This document shows, one piece after another, positions 43,201 to 50,698 of a stretch of 64,000 nucleotides of DNA. The stretch spans positions 496,001 to 560,000 of the forward strand of contig NZ_JBNYXQ010000001.1 of NCBI RefSeq assembly GCF_051380735.1, read 5' to 3'. The notes below the pieces were generated by a model, which did not search any database, was not told the DNA's origin, and saw only the letters and a program-made list of their open reading frames with translations. Each line of letters begins with the position of its first letter. The first letter of the stretch is position 1. The stretch is from Janthinobacterium sp051380735 (GTDB lineage Bacteria; Pseudomonadota; Gammaproteobacteria; Burkholderiales; Burkholderiaceae_D). A program made the translations under genes and the position numbers.

Positions 43201-43699
43201 GCGCCGTTTTCAGCACATTGCGCCCGGCCGCCCAGTCGGCCAGCCAGTCGGCGCGGTAGACCTGGTACTGGTCGAACAGGTCGGCCAGGCGCTCGGCCAG
43301 CTGCAGCCGCCGTTCACAATCGCCATCGGCCAGGAAGTAGCGCAGCGGCGCGAACACCGGCTCGGCCAGCAAGGACGGCAGCAGCCGCATCAGGCGCCAG
43401 GTCAGCGGCGACTTGTCGAACGGCGAAATACGCGGCACCCTTTCGCGGCCCAGCATGCTGCGGTAGCTTTCCCACAACAGGCGCGCCGGCAAGGCGATGT
43501 GGGTGGCGGCGCACACTCCCATTTCCTCGGCCAGCGCGATTTTCAGCCATTCGGCCACGCCGTTCGACTGCACCAGGAAGATATCGGTTTCCAGCGGCGC
43601 CAGCGGATGATTGCGCAGCCACTGGAAGACGGCGGCGCGCAAGTGTTCCAGCTGGTTGCCGTGCAAAATCAACAGGCCAGGCGTGATGGGAGTATGCAT
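40283..43699 (-). CDS. recC: Exodeoxyribonuclease V subunit gamma, RecC
   Basis: 1138 residues (E. coli 1122). RecC recognises the Chi sequence and splits the duplex for RecB and RecD. Motifs are LLILHGNQLEHLRAAVFQWL at the N-terminus, VQSNGVAEWLKIALAEEMGV, FGVSALPYQTLQALAALARH and CLLGMNDGDFPRRAPKADFD. It opens the operon; the ATG at 43699 has only a weak ribosome site. The Chi sequence for this lineage cannot be read from the protein. The IS insertion lies just upstream (43789), so the recC promoter region is only about 90 bases from it. Confidence 0.95.
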   Translation of the reverse strand: MHTPITPGLLILHGNQLEHLRAAVFQWLRNHPLAPLETDIFLVQSNGVAEWLKIALAEEMGVCAATHIALPARLLWESYRSMLGRERVPRISPFDKSPLTWRLMRLLPSLLAEPVFAPLRYFLADGDCERRLQLAERLADLFDQYQVYRADWLADWAAGRNVLKTARGEAIALKEDQLWQPQLWRAVNADVEVFERDTGRADIHDAFLAAIAAGELPAGKLPRRVVLFGVSALPYQTLQALAALARHTQVVLAVPNPCQYYWGDIIEGRDLLRASYKRQQQRNGQDLAQLPLEALHAHSHPLLASWGRQGRDFIRMLDEFDEQAHAEGRDDSLRIDLFGEEQGVTLLQQVQVAIRELRPLLEHEQVPPEVEDRSIEFHVAHSVQREVEVLHDQLLAMFAHSSQSGLRPRDVVVMVPDIDVFTAAIHAVFGQHRRTDARFIPFEIGDVKDRSVNPLLVALEWLLQLPLQRCRQSEVRDLLDVPALAARFGLQGDDLDTLGAWIEGAGVRWGLDREHRAGLGLGAAGEQNAWIFGVRRMLLGYASGGGASFDGIEPYAEVGGLDAALAGSLAQLVEALLHWRAVLAQSRTPAEWGVQARSLLASFFDAGDEGDRLTLAQLEGALQGWLEICEHAGFVETVPLDILRVAWLGALDEPTLNHQFVSGGVTFCTLMPMRAVPFRVVCLLGMNDGDFPRRAPKADFDLLAVPGMARPGDRSRRDDDRYLMLEALLAARDKLYVSWVGRNVRDNSEQPPSVLVSQLRDYLAAGWSLDSDLSTLTTTHALQPFSRRYFEDGGLLTYAGEWRIAHAEAGQSPDSLALGPYELDPGTRLSLGELASFVRQPVKYFFRRRLSVHFADAAMLGEDEEPFGLNALERYLLEDTMLGDGGTEEALDEVRAGLQARADKLAREGVLPIGLIGRQVQEQLVDALVPVRSAWLSLRASFPEVAAKRAITLPFGELLVEDWLDKLRGNGRDIAWLEQISSKVMDKSGLARGDKLMLMWLRQLAAAAIGFPVTGYLVARDAIVSMAPLEPAASREALAAVLALWREGMNHPLPTACKTGLALVQEGDPRAVYDGGFDMAGEREELCLARLWPEFAALAAEEAWQDCSRELYGPLADWLREHVTVDPIVAPEGAGEEQ

Positions 43700-43747
43700 G
43701 CGGTGAGGTTCAGGGTGGGCCAGCGCCTATTATCGCCGCTGCCTGCG

Positions 43748-43780
43748 TCAGGTGGTGTCGCTGTTGGCAAAATCGAGAGA
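43748..43780 (-). other. Orphaned last codons of the histidine kinase gene, left of the IS
   Basis: Read on the minus strand, and joined to the kinase gene across one copy of the 8-base duplication, these bases give the residues SLDFANSDTT and a TGA stop (43748-43750) in frame. They are the original 3' end of the kinase gene before the IS inserted. Confidence 0.8.
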
Positions 43781-43788
43781 AATTTGTT
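43781..43788. repeat. Target site duplication, left copy
   Basis: AATTTGTT directly flanks the left IS end and is repeated exactly at 44841-44848. 8 bp is the usual duplication length for IS1595-type elements. Confidence 0.93.
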
Positions 43789-44840
43789 GGCTATGTCACC
43801 ATCAAGTGTGGGAAGGTTCCCATAGTGGCTTTGAGCAAGCTTTCCGGGGACAAAATTCTCCTGGCGTCGAGTATCCACCGCCAGCCCAGGTAACTGGGCA
43901 GATAGCGTGTCGCCACGCCATGAAAGGCGCTCAGCCAGCCGCGCAGGCGACTGTGATAGGCATTGACGTTTTGCACATGGATCGTGCCACGCACACGGAT
44001 GCCTGCCCGCAAGTTCACAGCAGCGTGCATGACGCCGATTTCCCTGGCAAACACGGGATAGGCCGGATGGCCATCGCTGACCAGCAGAATGTCGCGATCG
44101 ATCACCGAAGGCAGCCAGGCATGCAGTTTCGCCTTGCTGAGCTGGCCACGGCCGGCCACGAAATCAACGGTTTGCCCGGTGCGGTCGCGTGCGACCAGGA
44201 TACAGACCTGTTCATTCGAAATGCCACGCTGGCGCGCTGCTCCTCCACGCCGCCGTGCCGGGCGGGTCAGGTGCCGCGATCCTTTTTGTGATTCAAGCAG
44301 ATACATCTCATCGGCTTCGGCAATGCCGTGCAGGCAGCGCGGCCGGTCGTTTTTCGCCAGCGCAAGAAAACGATGGCGCCAGCGGAAGCTGGTGTTGCGG
44401 TGGATCTGCAGTTGGTCGGCCGCCTTGCGCACGGAAAACGATTCGAGCAGGCAACTGGCGTAGGCCAGCCAGCGTGTCTTGTGGTGCAGATGCGCCAGCG
44501 GCGTGCCGCTCAAGGCGTTGAATGTTTTCCGGCATGGCACGCAGCGATAACGCTGCAAGCCATGGGCATGGCCGTGCCTGTGGACACGCGTGGCGCCACA
44601 GGCCGGGCAATGCAGGTGTGCCAGCGCCGTCTGCTCGATCAGGGCGATGGCGGCATCCTGCCCGGTGCTGCCCTGCAACAGTGCGACGCCGGCCAGGCGC
44701 TGGCGGTGCGACAATTGCGAGAACTGTGCGATAAATGTGTGCCATTGAACTGGGTGCATGATCGTCTCCTGAAAGAAGAATTCTGTTCAGTTAGACGTCG
44801 GCAAGTTCAGATCGTTCCCACTTTTTTCGGTGACATAGCC
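43789..44840 (-). mobile_element. IS1595-type insertion sequence, 1052 bp, intact
   Basis: The ends are imperfect 26-bp inverted repeats with 21 of 26 matches: left 43789-43814 begins GGCTATGTCACC, and the right end 44815-44840, read inward, begins with the same 12 bases and both arms end in TGGGAA. Identical 8-bp duplications flank it (AATTTGTT), so insertion is probably recent. It carries one transposase gene on the minus strand. It sits in the last codons of the histidine kinase gene. The family name comes from the protein; a match to a named IS would need a database search. Confidence 0.93.
43791..44759 (-). CDS. IS1595-family transposase
   Basis: 322 residues. The N-terminus has a zinc ribbon (HCPACGATRVHRHGHAHG then RYRCVPCRKTFNALSGTPL), then a helix-turn-helix (SVRKAADQLQIHRNTSFRWR). 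The catalytic DDE-type domain has EADEMYLLESQKGSRH, ILLVSDGHPAYPVFAREIGV and NVNAYHSRLRGWLSAFHGVA with TRYLPSYLGWRW, as in ISXO2-type IS1595 transposases. The frame is intact, and its TAG stop (43791-43793) lies inside the left inverted repeat, which encodes the last residues. Confidence 0.93.
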   Translation of the reverse strand: MHPVQWHTFIAQFSQLSHRQRLAGVALLQGSTGQDAAIALIEQTALAHLHCPACGATRVHRHGHAHGLQRYRCVPCRKTFNALSGTPLAHLHHKTRWLAYASCLLESFSVRKAADQLQIHRNTSFRWRHRFLALAKNDRPRCLHGIAEADEMYLLESQKGSRHLTRPARRRGGAARQRGISNEQVCILVARDRTGQTVDFVAGRGQLSKAKLHAWLPSVIDRDILLVSDGHPAYPVFAREIGVMHAAVNLRAGIRVRGTIHVQNVNAYHSRLRGWLSAFHGVATRYLPSYLGWRWILDARRILSPESLLKATMGTFPHLMVT

Positions 44841-47807
44841 AATTTGTTCGGCTACCCGGTCCAGCGCCTGCCCCATGGCAGACGTCAGGGCGCGCGCCTG
44901 CGCCAGGTCGCCACCATGGCGCAAGCCTTCCAGCGCCAGGCACAGGGCCGCGCATGCATGCGCGCCGACGGCCAGCGCCGACGACCGGGTGCGGTGGCCC
45001 AGGTCGGCCACGTGGTCCAGGTCTTCCAGCGCCAGCGCCTGTTCCATTTCGGCCAGGCCGTCGCGCGCCGTATCGACGAACAGCTGGGCGTACTTGCGCA
45101 TCTTGACGGGATCGTTGCTGAAGGTCAGCGACAGCGCTGCCACGTCGAGCACCGCGACGTCGCGCGCACCGCTGTCCTGCAGCACGGTAGCCGGCGCCTG
45201 CACGGCGATGCCGCCACGCCGGCGCAGCCATTTGGCCAGCAGCTCGAACAGCTGGACCGGCGCGATCGGCTTGGTGAGGAATTCATCCATGCCCGCCTCC
45301 AGGCAGCGCAGCCGGTCTTCGCTGCCCGCATTGGCCGTCATGGCGATCACCAGCAGGCCAGCGAGCCGCGGATCGGCGCGGATACGGCGGGTGGTCTCGA
45401 AGCCGTCCATTTCTGGCATCTGCACGTCCATCAGCACGCAGTCATAGCTTTGCCGGGCCAACAGTTCCAGCGCTTCGCGGCCATTGTTGGCCACGCGCAC
45501 GATGGCGCCCGCGTCTTCCAGCAGTTCGCAGCCCACCTGCTGGCTGAACACATTGTCTTCCACCAGCAGGATAGCTGCGCCCCGTATCACGTCCAGCAGC
45601 GGCGGCTCGCCCGTGCCGGCGATTTCTTCCGCAGCGCCCTCGTAGCTGTCCAGGCGGGCCGTAAACCAGAAGGTGCTGCCCAGCCCCGGCTGGCTGTGCA
45701 CGCCCACCGTGCCCCCCATCAGCTCGGCCAGCTGCTTGCTGATCACCAGCCCCAGCCCGCTGCCGCCATACTTGCGCGTGGTCGACGTATCGGCCTGGTG
45801 GAAGGAGCGGAACAGCTGCGCTACTTCCTGCTGGCTCATGCCGATGCCACTGTCCTGCACCTCGAAATGCAGCATCGCATGGGGGCCGCCCGCCTCGGCC
45901 AGGCGCACGCGCACGACCACTTTGCCGTGTTCGGAAAACTTGATGGCGTTGCTGACCAGGTTCAGCAAGACCTGTTCGAGCCGCAAGGCGTCGCCGCACC
46001 AGCGCTGAGGCAAGTCGTGCGCAATGTCGAAATGCAATTGCAAATGCCTGGCGGCGGCGGCTTCGCCCAACTGGCTGGAAATATTCGCCAGCAGGGTATC
46101 GAGCCGGAACTGCCTGACCTCCAGCTCCAGCTTGCCGGCCTCTATCTTGGAAAAGTCGAGGATATCGTTGATCAGACCCAGCAAATGCTGGCCCGAATGG
46201 TAGATTTTTTGCAGGTAGTCGCGCTGGCGCGCATCGGCTACGGATTTCAGGGCCAGGTGGGCCATGCCGATGATGCTGTTCATCGGCGTGCGGATTTCAT
46301 GGCTCATGTTCGACAAAAAGTCGCTCTTGGCCTGGCTGGCCGCGTCCGCACGCTCCTTGAGCTGGTGCAGCTCGGTCACGTCGGTGGACAGGCCTATCAT
46401 GCCGGTCACGGCGCCCGGCGGGCCCATCGGCACTTTCACGCTCCACAGATGATGGACCTTGCCCTGCAGGTCGACAAAGCGCTCTTCGCCGATAAACTTG
46501 ACGCCGGTGGCGCAGACCTGCTGCTCGCGGCCATGGAAAGCCGCCGCCAGGTCCTCGCCGATCAATTCACTGGCCTGGCGGCCCAGGACCTGTTCGATGG
46601 GGCGCTCGATGATGTCCAGCATGCGCGCATTGACGTAGCGAAAGCGCAGGTTTTCATCCTTCATGTAGACGTAGGCGTCGACGCTGTCGAGCACCGTATC
46701 GAGCAGCATGCGCTGGCCGATGGCGTTGCGGCGCGAGCGGTACAGCATCAGGATATAGGCATAGATCAGCAAGGTGCCGGCCATGCCCACGGCCAGCGCC
46801 AGCGCCGGCAAATAGCGGTCGAAGTCGCTGTAGAGTTCGCTCTTGCGCACGCGGAAGTGGGCTTTCCACTGGCCGCCGTGGTACTCGATCGGCAGCAGTT
46901 CGTCGAAATAGGCGGCGTCCTGGCCAGGCTTGGGCGGGCTTGCCGCCAGGTCGCCGCTATCATTGAACAGCAGCCGGTCCTGTGGCGTGAGGCGCAGTTC
47001 GTTGCCGGGCGCTGTCGGCACCGGTGCGCTGTACAGTGTCAGGTGCAGCAGCTGCAGCGTGTTCGCTTCGAGCGCACTGCGTACCAGTTGCGCGACGCCG
47101 AAGCCGATGCCGACCGAGCCTTTGTAGGCGGCACGGCGATCAGACACGGTGGCGCGCGGCATGCCGTTGCGGTAGACGGGCAGACGCATGCCCAGGCCGG
47201 TGCGTGAGGGTGGGCCCTTGATCAGGATCACCTGGCCCGATGCGCTGATCTCGCCGCTGTCGCGCGCCTGCGCCAGCGCCTGTGCGACGGCCGGGTTGGC
47301 GCCGATATCGACGCCCTGGCGCTCGGCTACCAGCGCATCGGGTTCAAGGAAGGTCAGTACGGTGTACTCTGCGCGCCGGCCAGGGGGGCGGATATCGAAG
47401 GCAGGATAGCCGCCCGCCACCAGGCTGTCGTCGGCGCGCACGGCGTCGACAAACGCATCGCGCTGGCCATCGGGCACGTAGACGGCGTAATTGAGCGATT
47501 CCACGGCGGGAAACTGGCCCGCGATATCAAGCCCGGACACATAATCGTGAAACTGCTTGCGCGACAGGTTTTCGTTGGTGCGGAACAGCGACTCCATGCC
47601 GCGCAGCAGGTCGGAATAGCTTTTCACGCGCGCCACAAGGCTCTGCTGGGCGCTGTAGCTGAGGCTGTCAAAGCGCTGGCGGGCATCTTCGTTGATGGTG
47701 CGTTGCGCCGCCGCATACAGGACGCCGCCGACCACCACCGCCAGCAGTAAGCCGCCGGCCCATATCCTGACCTGTAATACCGTCCAGCCCTTGCTCAGAG
47801 TATGCAT
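44787..47807 (-). CDS. Hybrid sensor histidine kinase (CHASE-PAS-HisKA-HATPase-REC-Hpt), C-terminus altered by IS
   Basis: 1006 residues from ATG 47807. Order: membrane helix about 13-33; CHASE-type periplasmic domain about 75-290; second helix about 334-355; PAS about 365-480; HisKA with His503 in NMSHEIRTPMNS; HATPase (LVSNAIKFSEHGKVVVRV, DSGIGMSQQEV, GGSGLGLVISKQL); receiver with Asp794 (CVLMDVQMPEMDGFE); Hpt with His938 (DLGHRTRSSALAVGAH). It is a phosphorelay kinase that senses an extracellular ligand. The IS ends at 44840, so residues from Gly990 on (GYVTEKSGNDLNLPTSN) come from the IS; without it the protein would end in SLDFANSDTT. All domains are kept, so the kinase is probably still functional. 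No cognate regulator is adjacent. Confidence 0.9.
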   Translation of the reverse strand: MHTLSKGWTVLQVRIWAGGLLLAVVVGGVLYAAAQRTINEDARQRFDSLSYSAQQSLVARVKSYSDLLRGMESLFRTNENLSRKQFHDYVSGLDIAGQFPAVESLNYAVYVPDGQRDAFVDAVRADDSLVAGGYPAFDIRPPGRRAEYTVLTFLEPDALVAERQGVDIGANPAVAQALAQARDSGEISASGQVILIKGPPSRTGLGMRLPVYRNGMPRATVSDRRAAYKGSVGIGFGVAQLVRSALEANTLQLLHLTLYSAPVPTAPGNELRLTPQDRLLFNDSGDLAASPPKPGQDAAYFDELLPIEYHGGQWKAHFRVRKSELYSDFDRYLPALALAVGMAGTLLIYAYILMLYRSRRNAIGQRMLLDTVLDSVDAYVYMKDENLRFRYVNARMLDIIERPIEQVLGRQASELIGEDLAAAFHGREQQVCATGVKFIGEERFVDLQGKVHHLWSVKVPMGPPGAVTGMIGLSTDVTELHQLKERADAASQAKSDFLSNMSHEIRTPMNSIIGMAHLALKSVADARQRDYLQKIYHSGQHLLGLINDILDFSKIEAGKLELEVRQFRLDTLLANISSQLGEAAAARHLQLHFDIAHDLPQRWCGDALRLEQVLLNLVSNAIKFSEHGKVVVRVRLAEAGGPHAMLHFEVQDSGIGMSQQEVAQLFRSFHQADTSTTRKYGGSGLGLVISKQLAELMGGTVGVHSQPGLGSTFWFTARLDSYEGAAEEIAGTGEPPLLDVIRGAAILLVEDNVFSQQVGCELLEDAGAIVRVANNGREALELLARQSYDCVLMDVQMPEMDGFETTRRIRADPRLAGLLVIAMTANAGSEDRLRCLEAGMDEFLTKPIAPVQLFELLAKWLRRRGGIAVQAPATVLQDSGARDVAVLDVAALSLTFSNDPVKMRKYAQLFVDTARDGLAEMEQALALEDLDHVADLGHRTRSSALAVGAHACAALCLALEGLRHGGDLAQARALTSAMGQALDRVAEQIGYVTEKSGNDLNLPTSN
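44841..44848. repeat. Target site duplication, right copy
   Basis: AATTTGTT, identical to 43781-43788, directly outside the right IS end. Confidence 0.93.
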
Positions 47808-47915
47808 TGTTGATCGCTTGTTCCAGTTCCTCGGCCTGCGGGCGTAACGACCCGTTACGCATGAGGATACTATCAAAGCTCGCCGACCATGCACCTGCTG
47901 CGAAAAAAAGCCGGG

Positions 47916-48683
47916 TCAGCCCGCTGCGGCCAGCGCATGCACACCACCATGCGCATCCCAGGCATCGGCGCAGCGCACCACTTCGCCTACCACAATAATG
48001 CTGGGGCTGCCCAGGCCGCTGGCCTGCAGCGCAAGCGGCAAGTCCTGCAAAGTCGACAGCAGCTGGCGCTGCGCGTCCAGGCTGGCCGACTGCACCACGG
48101 CCACCGGCGTGCCGGACGCCATGCCGCCAGCCAGCAGGCCCGCCTGTATCGACGCCACGCGTGCCACGCCCATGTAAATCACCAGCGTCAGCCCGCTCTG
48201 CGCCAGCGCTGCCCAGTTCGGCTCGGAGGCTGCATCCTTGCCGTGGCCGGTGACAAAAATCGCCCCCTGGCTCCAGCTGCGGTGGGTCAGCGGCACGCCG
48301 ATGGCGGACGGTGCGGCCAGGCCGCTGCTGATACCGGGTACCTCCTCGACCCGCACGCCATGGCTGCGCAAGCAGGCGCGCTCTTCTCCACCGCGCCCGA
48401 AAAGATAAGGGTCGCCCCCTTTCAGGCGCACCACGTGCAAGCCGGCACGCGCTTCGGCCAGCATCAGGCGCTCGATAAACGCTTGCGGCGTCGAAGCGCA
48501 GCCGCCGCGCTTGCCCACTTCCACCACCCGCACGCCAGGCGCCGCATGGGCCAGGATGGCCGGGTTGACCAGGTCGTCGATCAGTATCACGTCGGCCGAC
48601 GCGATCGCCTTGACCGCCTTCAAGGTCAGCAGATCCGGGTCGCCGGGACCAGCGCCCACCAGGGTAACGTAGCCTTGTGCCAT
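47916..48683 (-). CDS. cobA: Uroporphyrinogen-III C-methyltransferase (SUMT)
   Basis: 255 residues from ATG 48683, with AGGAGG upstream. SUMT uses SAM to methylate uroporphyrinogen III at C2 and C7, giving precorrin-2 for siroheme or cobalamin. Motifs are VTLVGAGPGDPDLLTLKA, VVRLKGGDPYLFGRGGEE and VEEVPGISSGLAAPSAIGVP with LTHR. It is the single-domain form, not fused CysG. It follows nasS on the same strand by 28 bases, which fits a role in making siroheme for assimilatory nitrite reductase. Confidence 0.93.
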   Translation of the reverse strand: MAQGYVTLVGAGPGDPDLLTLKAVKAIASADVILIDDLVNPAILAHAAPGVRVVEVGKRGGCASTPQAFIERLMLAEARAGLHVVRLKGGDPYLFGRGGEERACLRSHGVRVEEVPGISSGLAAPSAIGVPLTHRSWSQGAIFVTGHGKDAASEPNWAALAQSGLTLVIYMGVARVASIQAGLLAGGMASGTPVAVVQSASLDAQRQLLSTLQDLPLALQASGLGSPSIIVVGEVVRCADAWDAHGGVHALAAAG

Positions 48684-48711
48684 GATAAACCTCCTGCTTT
48701 TCAGTAAAACT

Positions 48712-49881
48712 TTAAAAAAAATGGCGGATCGCAAACGATGCCGCGTACTGCTCGGGATTGCTGCCGTCCCACAGCACGCCATCACACAGGGTCGAGGCGC
48801 GCATGGGGCTGGAAGGCACGGGGGTGGCGGTCATCTCGGCCGCCTGGCGATACAGATCCAGGCGGCTGACCTGCATGGCGACGGCCAGGTAATCGGGTTC
48901 GTCGCGCAGCAGGCCCCAGCGCCGGTGCTGGGTCATGAACCACATGCCGTCTGATAGATACGGAAAATTGACGGCGCCATCCTGGTAAAAACGCAAGCCA
49001 TGCGGCTCCTGCCAGGTCTTGCCGACGCCATCCTGATAATGGCCGAGGATGCGCGGCGCCAGCGATTCCTGCGCCGTATTGAGGAACCCGGGCGCGGCCA
49101 GCACGGCCGCCATGCGCAGCCGGTTGTCATCGCTCGCATCGATCCATCGGCCCGCTTCGAGCACGGCGGCGATCAGCGCACGGCAGGTATTCGGATGCGC
49201 GTGCGCAAATGCGGCGCTGGTGCCCAGCACCTTGCCCGGATGGTCGGGCCAGATGGCGCCACTGGTGGTGGCCGTCACACCCGCGCCGTCGACGATGGCC
49301 TTGTAGCCCCATGGTTCACCGGCGCAAAAGCCGTCCATCTGGCCGGCGCGCAAGGCCGCCACCATCTGCGACGGCGGCACCGTCATCACGCGCGCATCGC
49401 GCACCGGATCGATGCCGTGCGCGGCCAGCCAGTATTGCAGCAACATCGCATGGTTGCCGGTTGGGAAAGTATGCGCAAATACATAAGGACGTCCGGCGTG
49501 GCCCAGCTGGCGCGCCAGCGACGCGCCATCGACCACGCCGGCCCGCGCCAGCTCCGCCGACAAGGCCACCGACTGCCCGTTATGGTTCAAATTCATCAGT
49601 ACGGCCATGTCGTTCTGCTGGCCGCCGATGCCCATCTGCACGCCGAACACCAGGCCGTACAGCACATGGGCGGCGTCAAGCTCGCCATTGCCCAGCTTGT
49701 CGCGCACGCTGGCCCACGAAGTCTCGCGGCTCAACTCGATCTTGATGCCGTATTGCTCGTCAAAACCCAGCTCCGCCGCCATGATCAGCGAGGCGCAGTC
49801 CGTCAGCGGCAGATAGCCGATCCGCACCACTTGTTTTTCAGGCTGCGCGCCTGGCATGTGACCACCCGCTTGCTCAGTCAT
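48712..49881 (-). CDS. nasS: Nitrate-responsive regulator NasS (cytosolic NrtA/CmpA-type protein)
   Basis: 389 residues from ATG 49881, with AGGA upstream. The protein has the NrtA/CmpA nitrate-binding fold (VRIGYLPLTDCASLIMAAEL, AHVLYGLVFGVQMGIGGQQN, GEPWGYKAIVDGAGV, FLNTAQESLAPRILGHYQDG) but no signal peptide or lipobox; the N-terminus goes from MTEQAGGHMPGAQP straight into the domain. This points to NasS, which stays in the cytosol, binds NasT when nitrate is absent and releases it when nitrate or nitrite binds. The nasT gene lies directly upstream. The alternative, an ABC transporter binding protein, is less likely without permease genes. Confidence 0.88.
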   Translation of the reverse strand: MTEQAGGHMPGAQPEKQVVRIGYLPLTDCASLIMAAELGFDEQYGIKIELSRETSWASVRDKLGNGELDAAHVLYGLVFGVQMGIGGQQNDMAVLMNLNHNGQSVALSAELARAGVVDGASLARQLGHAGRPYVFAHTFPTGNHAMLLQYWLAAHGIDPVRDARVMTVPPSQMVAALRAGQMDGFCAGEPWGYKAIVDGAGVTATTSGAIWPDHPGKVLGTSAAFAHAHPNTCRALIAAVLEAGRWIDASDDNRLRMAAVLAAPGFLNTAQESLAPRILGHYQDGVGKTWQEPHGLRFYQDGAVNFPYLSDGMWFMTQHRRWGLLRDEPDYLAVAMQVSRLDLYRQAAEMTATPVPSSPMRASTLCDGVLWDGSNPEQYAASFAIRHFF

Positions 49882-49895
49882 ACCATTCCTTGCTG

Positions 49896-49955
49896 AAAAA
49901 TCTGCCGAATATTGCGGCATTTAAAAATAATGCACTGCATTGGTGCGTTGCACCA
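49896..49955 (-). promoter_or_regulatory. Hairpins between nasT and nasS (possible attenuator)
   Basis: Read on the minus strand, the 103-base gap forms TGGTGC-AAC-GCACCA (49941-49955), then AATGCA/TGCATT (49929-49941) followed by ATTTTT, then TGCCG-CAATATT-CGGCA (49903-49919) followed by GATTTTT (49896-49902). The last looks like a weak terminator before nasS. NasT is an ANTAR antiterminator, so autoregulation here is possible, but this is inference. Confidence 0.4.
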
Positions 49956-49984
49956 GAATGAGCTGGCCCGTCGGCATCGATATG

Positions 49985-50638
49985 TCATCCCAGCAAGTCC
50001 TCCACGTCAAGGATGCGCTGGGCAATCTCGGCCAGTTTCAGTTTCTTGTTCATGGCCATGGTGCGCAAGCGCTGGTAGGCCTGCTCTTCCGTCAGGCCAT
50101 GATGCGTCATCAACAGGCCCTTGGCGCGCTCGATCACCTTGCGTTCCTGCAGCTTGTGGCGCGTGTCATCGAGTTCGGCGCGCAGCTTTTCTTCCTGGCG
50201 GAAACGCGACAGCGCCACGTTCAGCACCGGCGCGACGCGTTCGGCCTGCAGGCCGGCCACGATATAGGCCGACACCCCGGCCGCCATGGCGGCATCGATG
50301 CTGGCAGTGGCGCCGTCTTCGGTGAACAACACAATCGGACGGCGCTCGTCGCGGGTGGCGATAACGATATGTTCAAGCACGTCGCGCGCGTCCGATTCGG
50401 CGTCGATAATGATCAGGTCGGGTTGCAGCTGCCCTATGCGCTCGGGCAGGTAGAGGTCGGCAGGCAGCGAGGCGATGATGTCATAGCCCGCTTCCAGCAG
50501 GCCGATACGCAGGGCATTGCCGCGCTGCGCCTGGGCTGCCAGCGTACTATCCGACTGCGCAGCGTGGTCGACAATCGTATTAACGACCACGATGCGCAAG
50601 GGACGCTCAGAATGAGCAGGGATACGGCTGGACGTCAT
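49985..50638 (-). CDS. nasT: ANTAR-domain transcription antiterminator NasT
   Basis: 217 residues from ATG 50638, with AGAAG upstream. The N-terminal part is a receiver-like domain (LRIVVVNTIVDHAA, PDLIIIDAESDARDVLEHIV). The C-terminal ~55 residues form the RNA-binding ANTAR domain (RKVIERAKGLLMTHHGLTEE, AYQRLRTMAMNKKLKLAEIA). NasT binds paired hairpins in the leader of nitrate assimilation mRNAs and prevents termination when NasS has released it. nasT and nasS are adjacent and co-directional as in Azotobacter and Pseudomonas. The target operon (nitrate and nitrite reductases) is not in the window. Confidence 0.9.
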   Translation of the reverse strand: MTSSRIPAHSERPLRIVVVNTIVDHAAQSDSTLAAQAQRGNALRIGLLEAGYDIIASLPADLYLPERIGQLQPDLIIIDAESDARDVLEHIVIATRDERRPIVLFTEDGATASIDAAMAAGVSAYIVAGLQAERVAPVLNVALSRFRQEEKLRAELDDTRHKLQERKVIERAKGLLMTHHGLTEEQAYQRLRTMAMNKKLKLAEIAQRILDVEDLLG

Positions 50639-50698
50639 GTGGGCTTCTGCAATGGCTGATGATTTGCCACTACAACAAGCAAGAATCAAACCAGCGTC

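Noticed and set aside
44328..47207. Open frame of 959 codons antisense to the histidine kinase and transposase
   Set aside because: It crosses the IS boundary and opposes clear genes with full domain sets; its composition is that of an antisense shadow.
43748..47807. Histidine kinase as a pseudogene disrupted by the IS
   Set aside because: Only the last 10 codons are displaced and the frame continues to a new stop within the IS; every domain is intact.
48712..49881. Nitrate ABC transporter binding protein (NrtA) instead of NasS
   Set aside because: There is no signal peptide or lipobox, no permease or ATPase nearby, and nasT is directly upstream.
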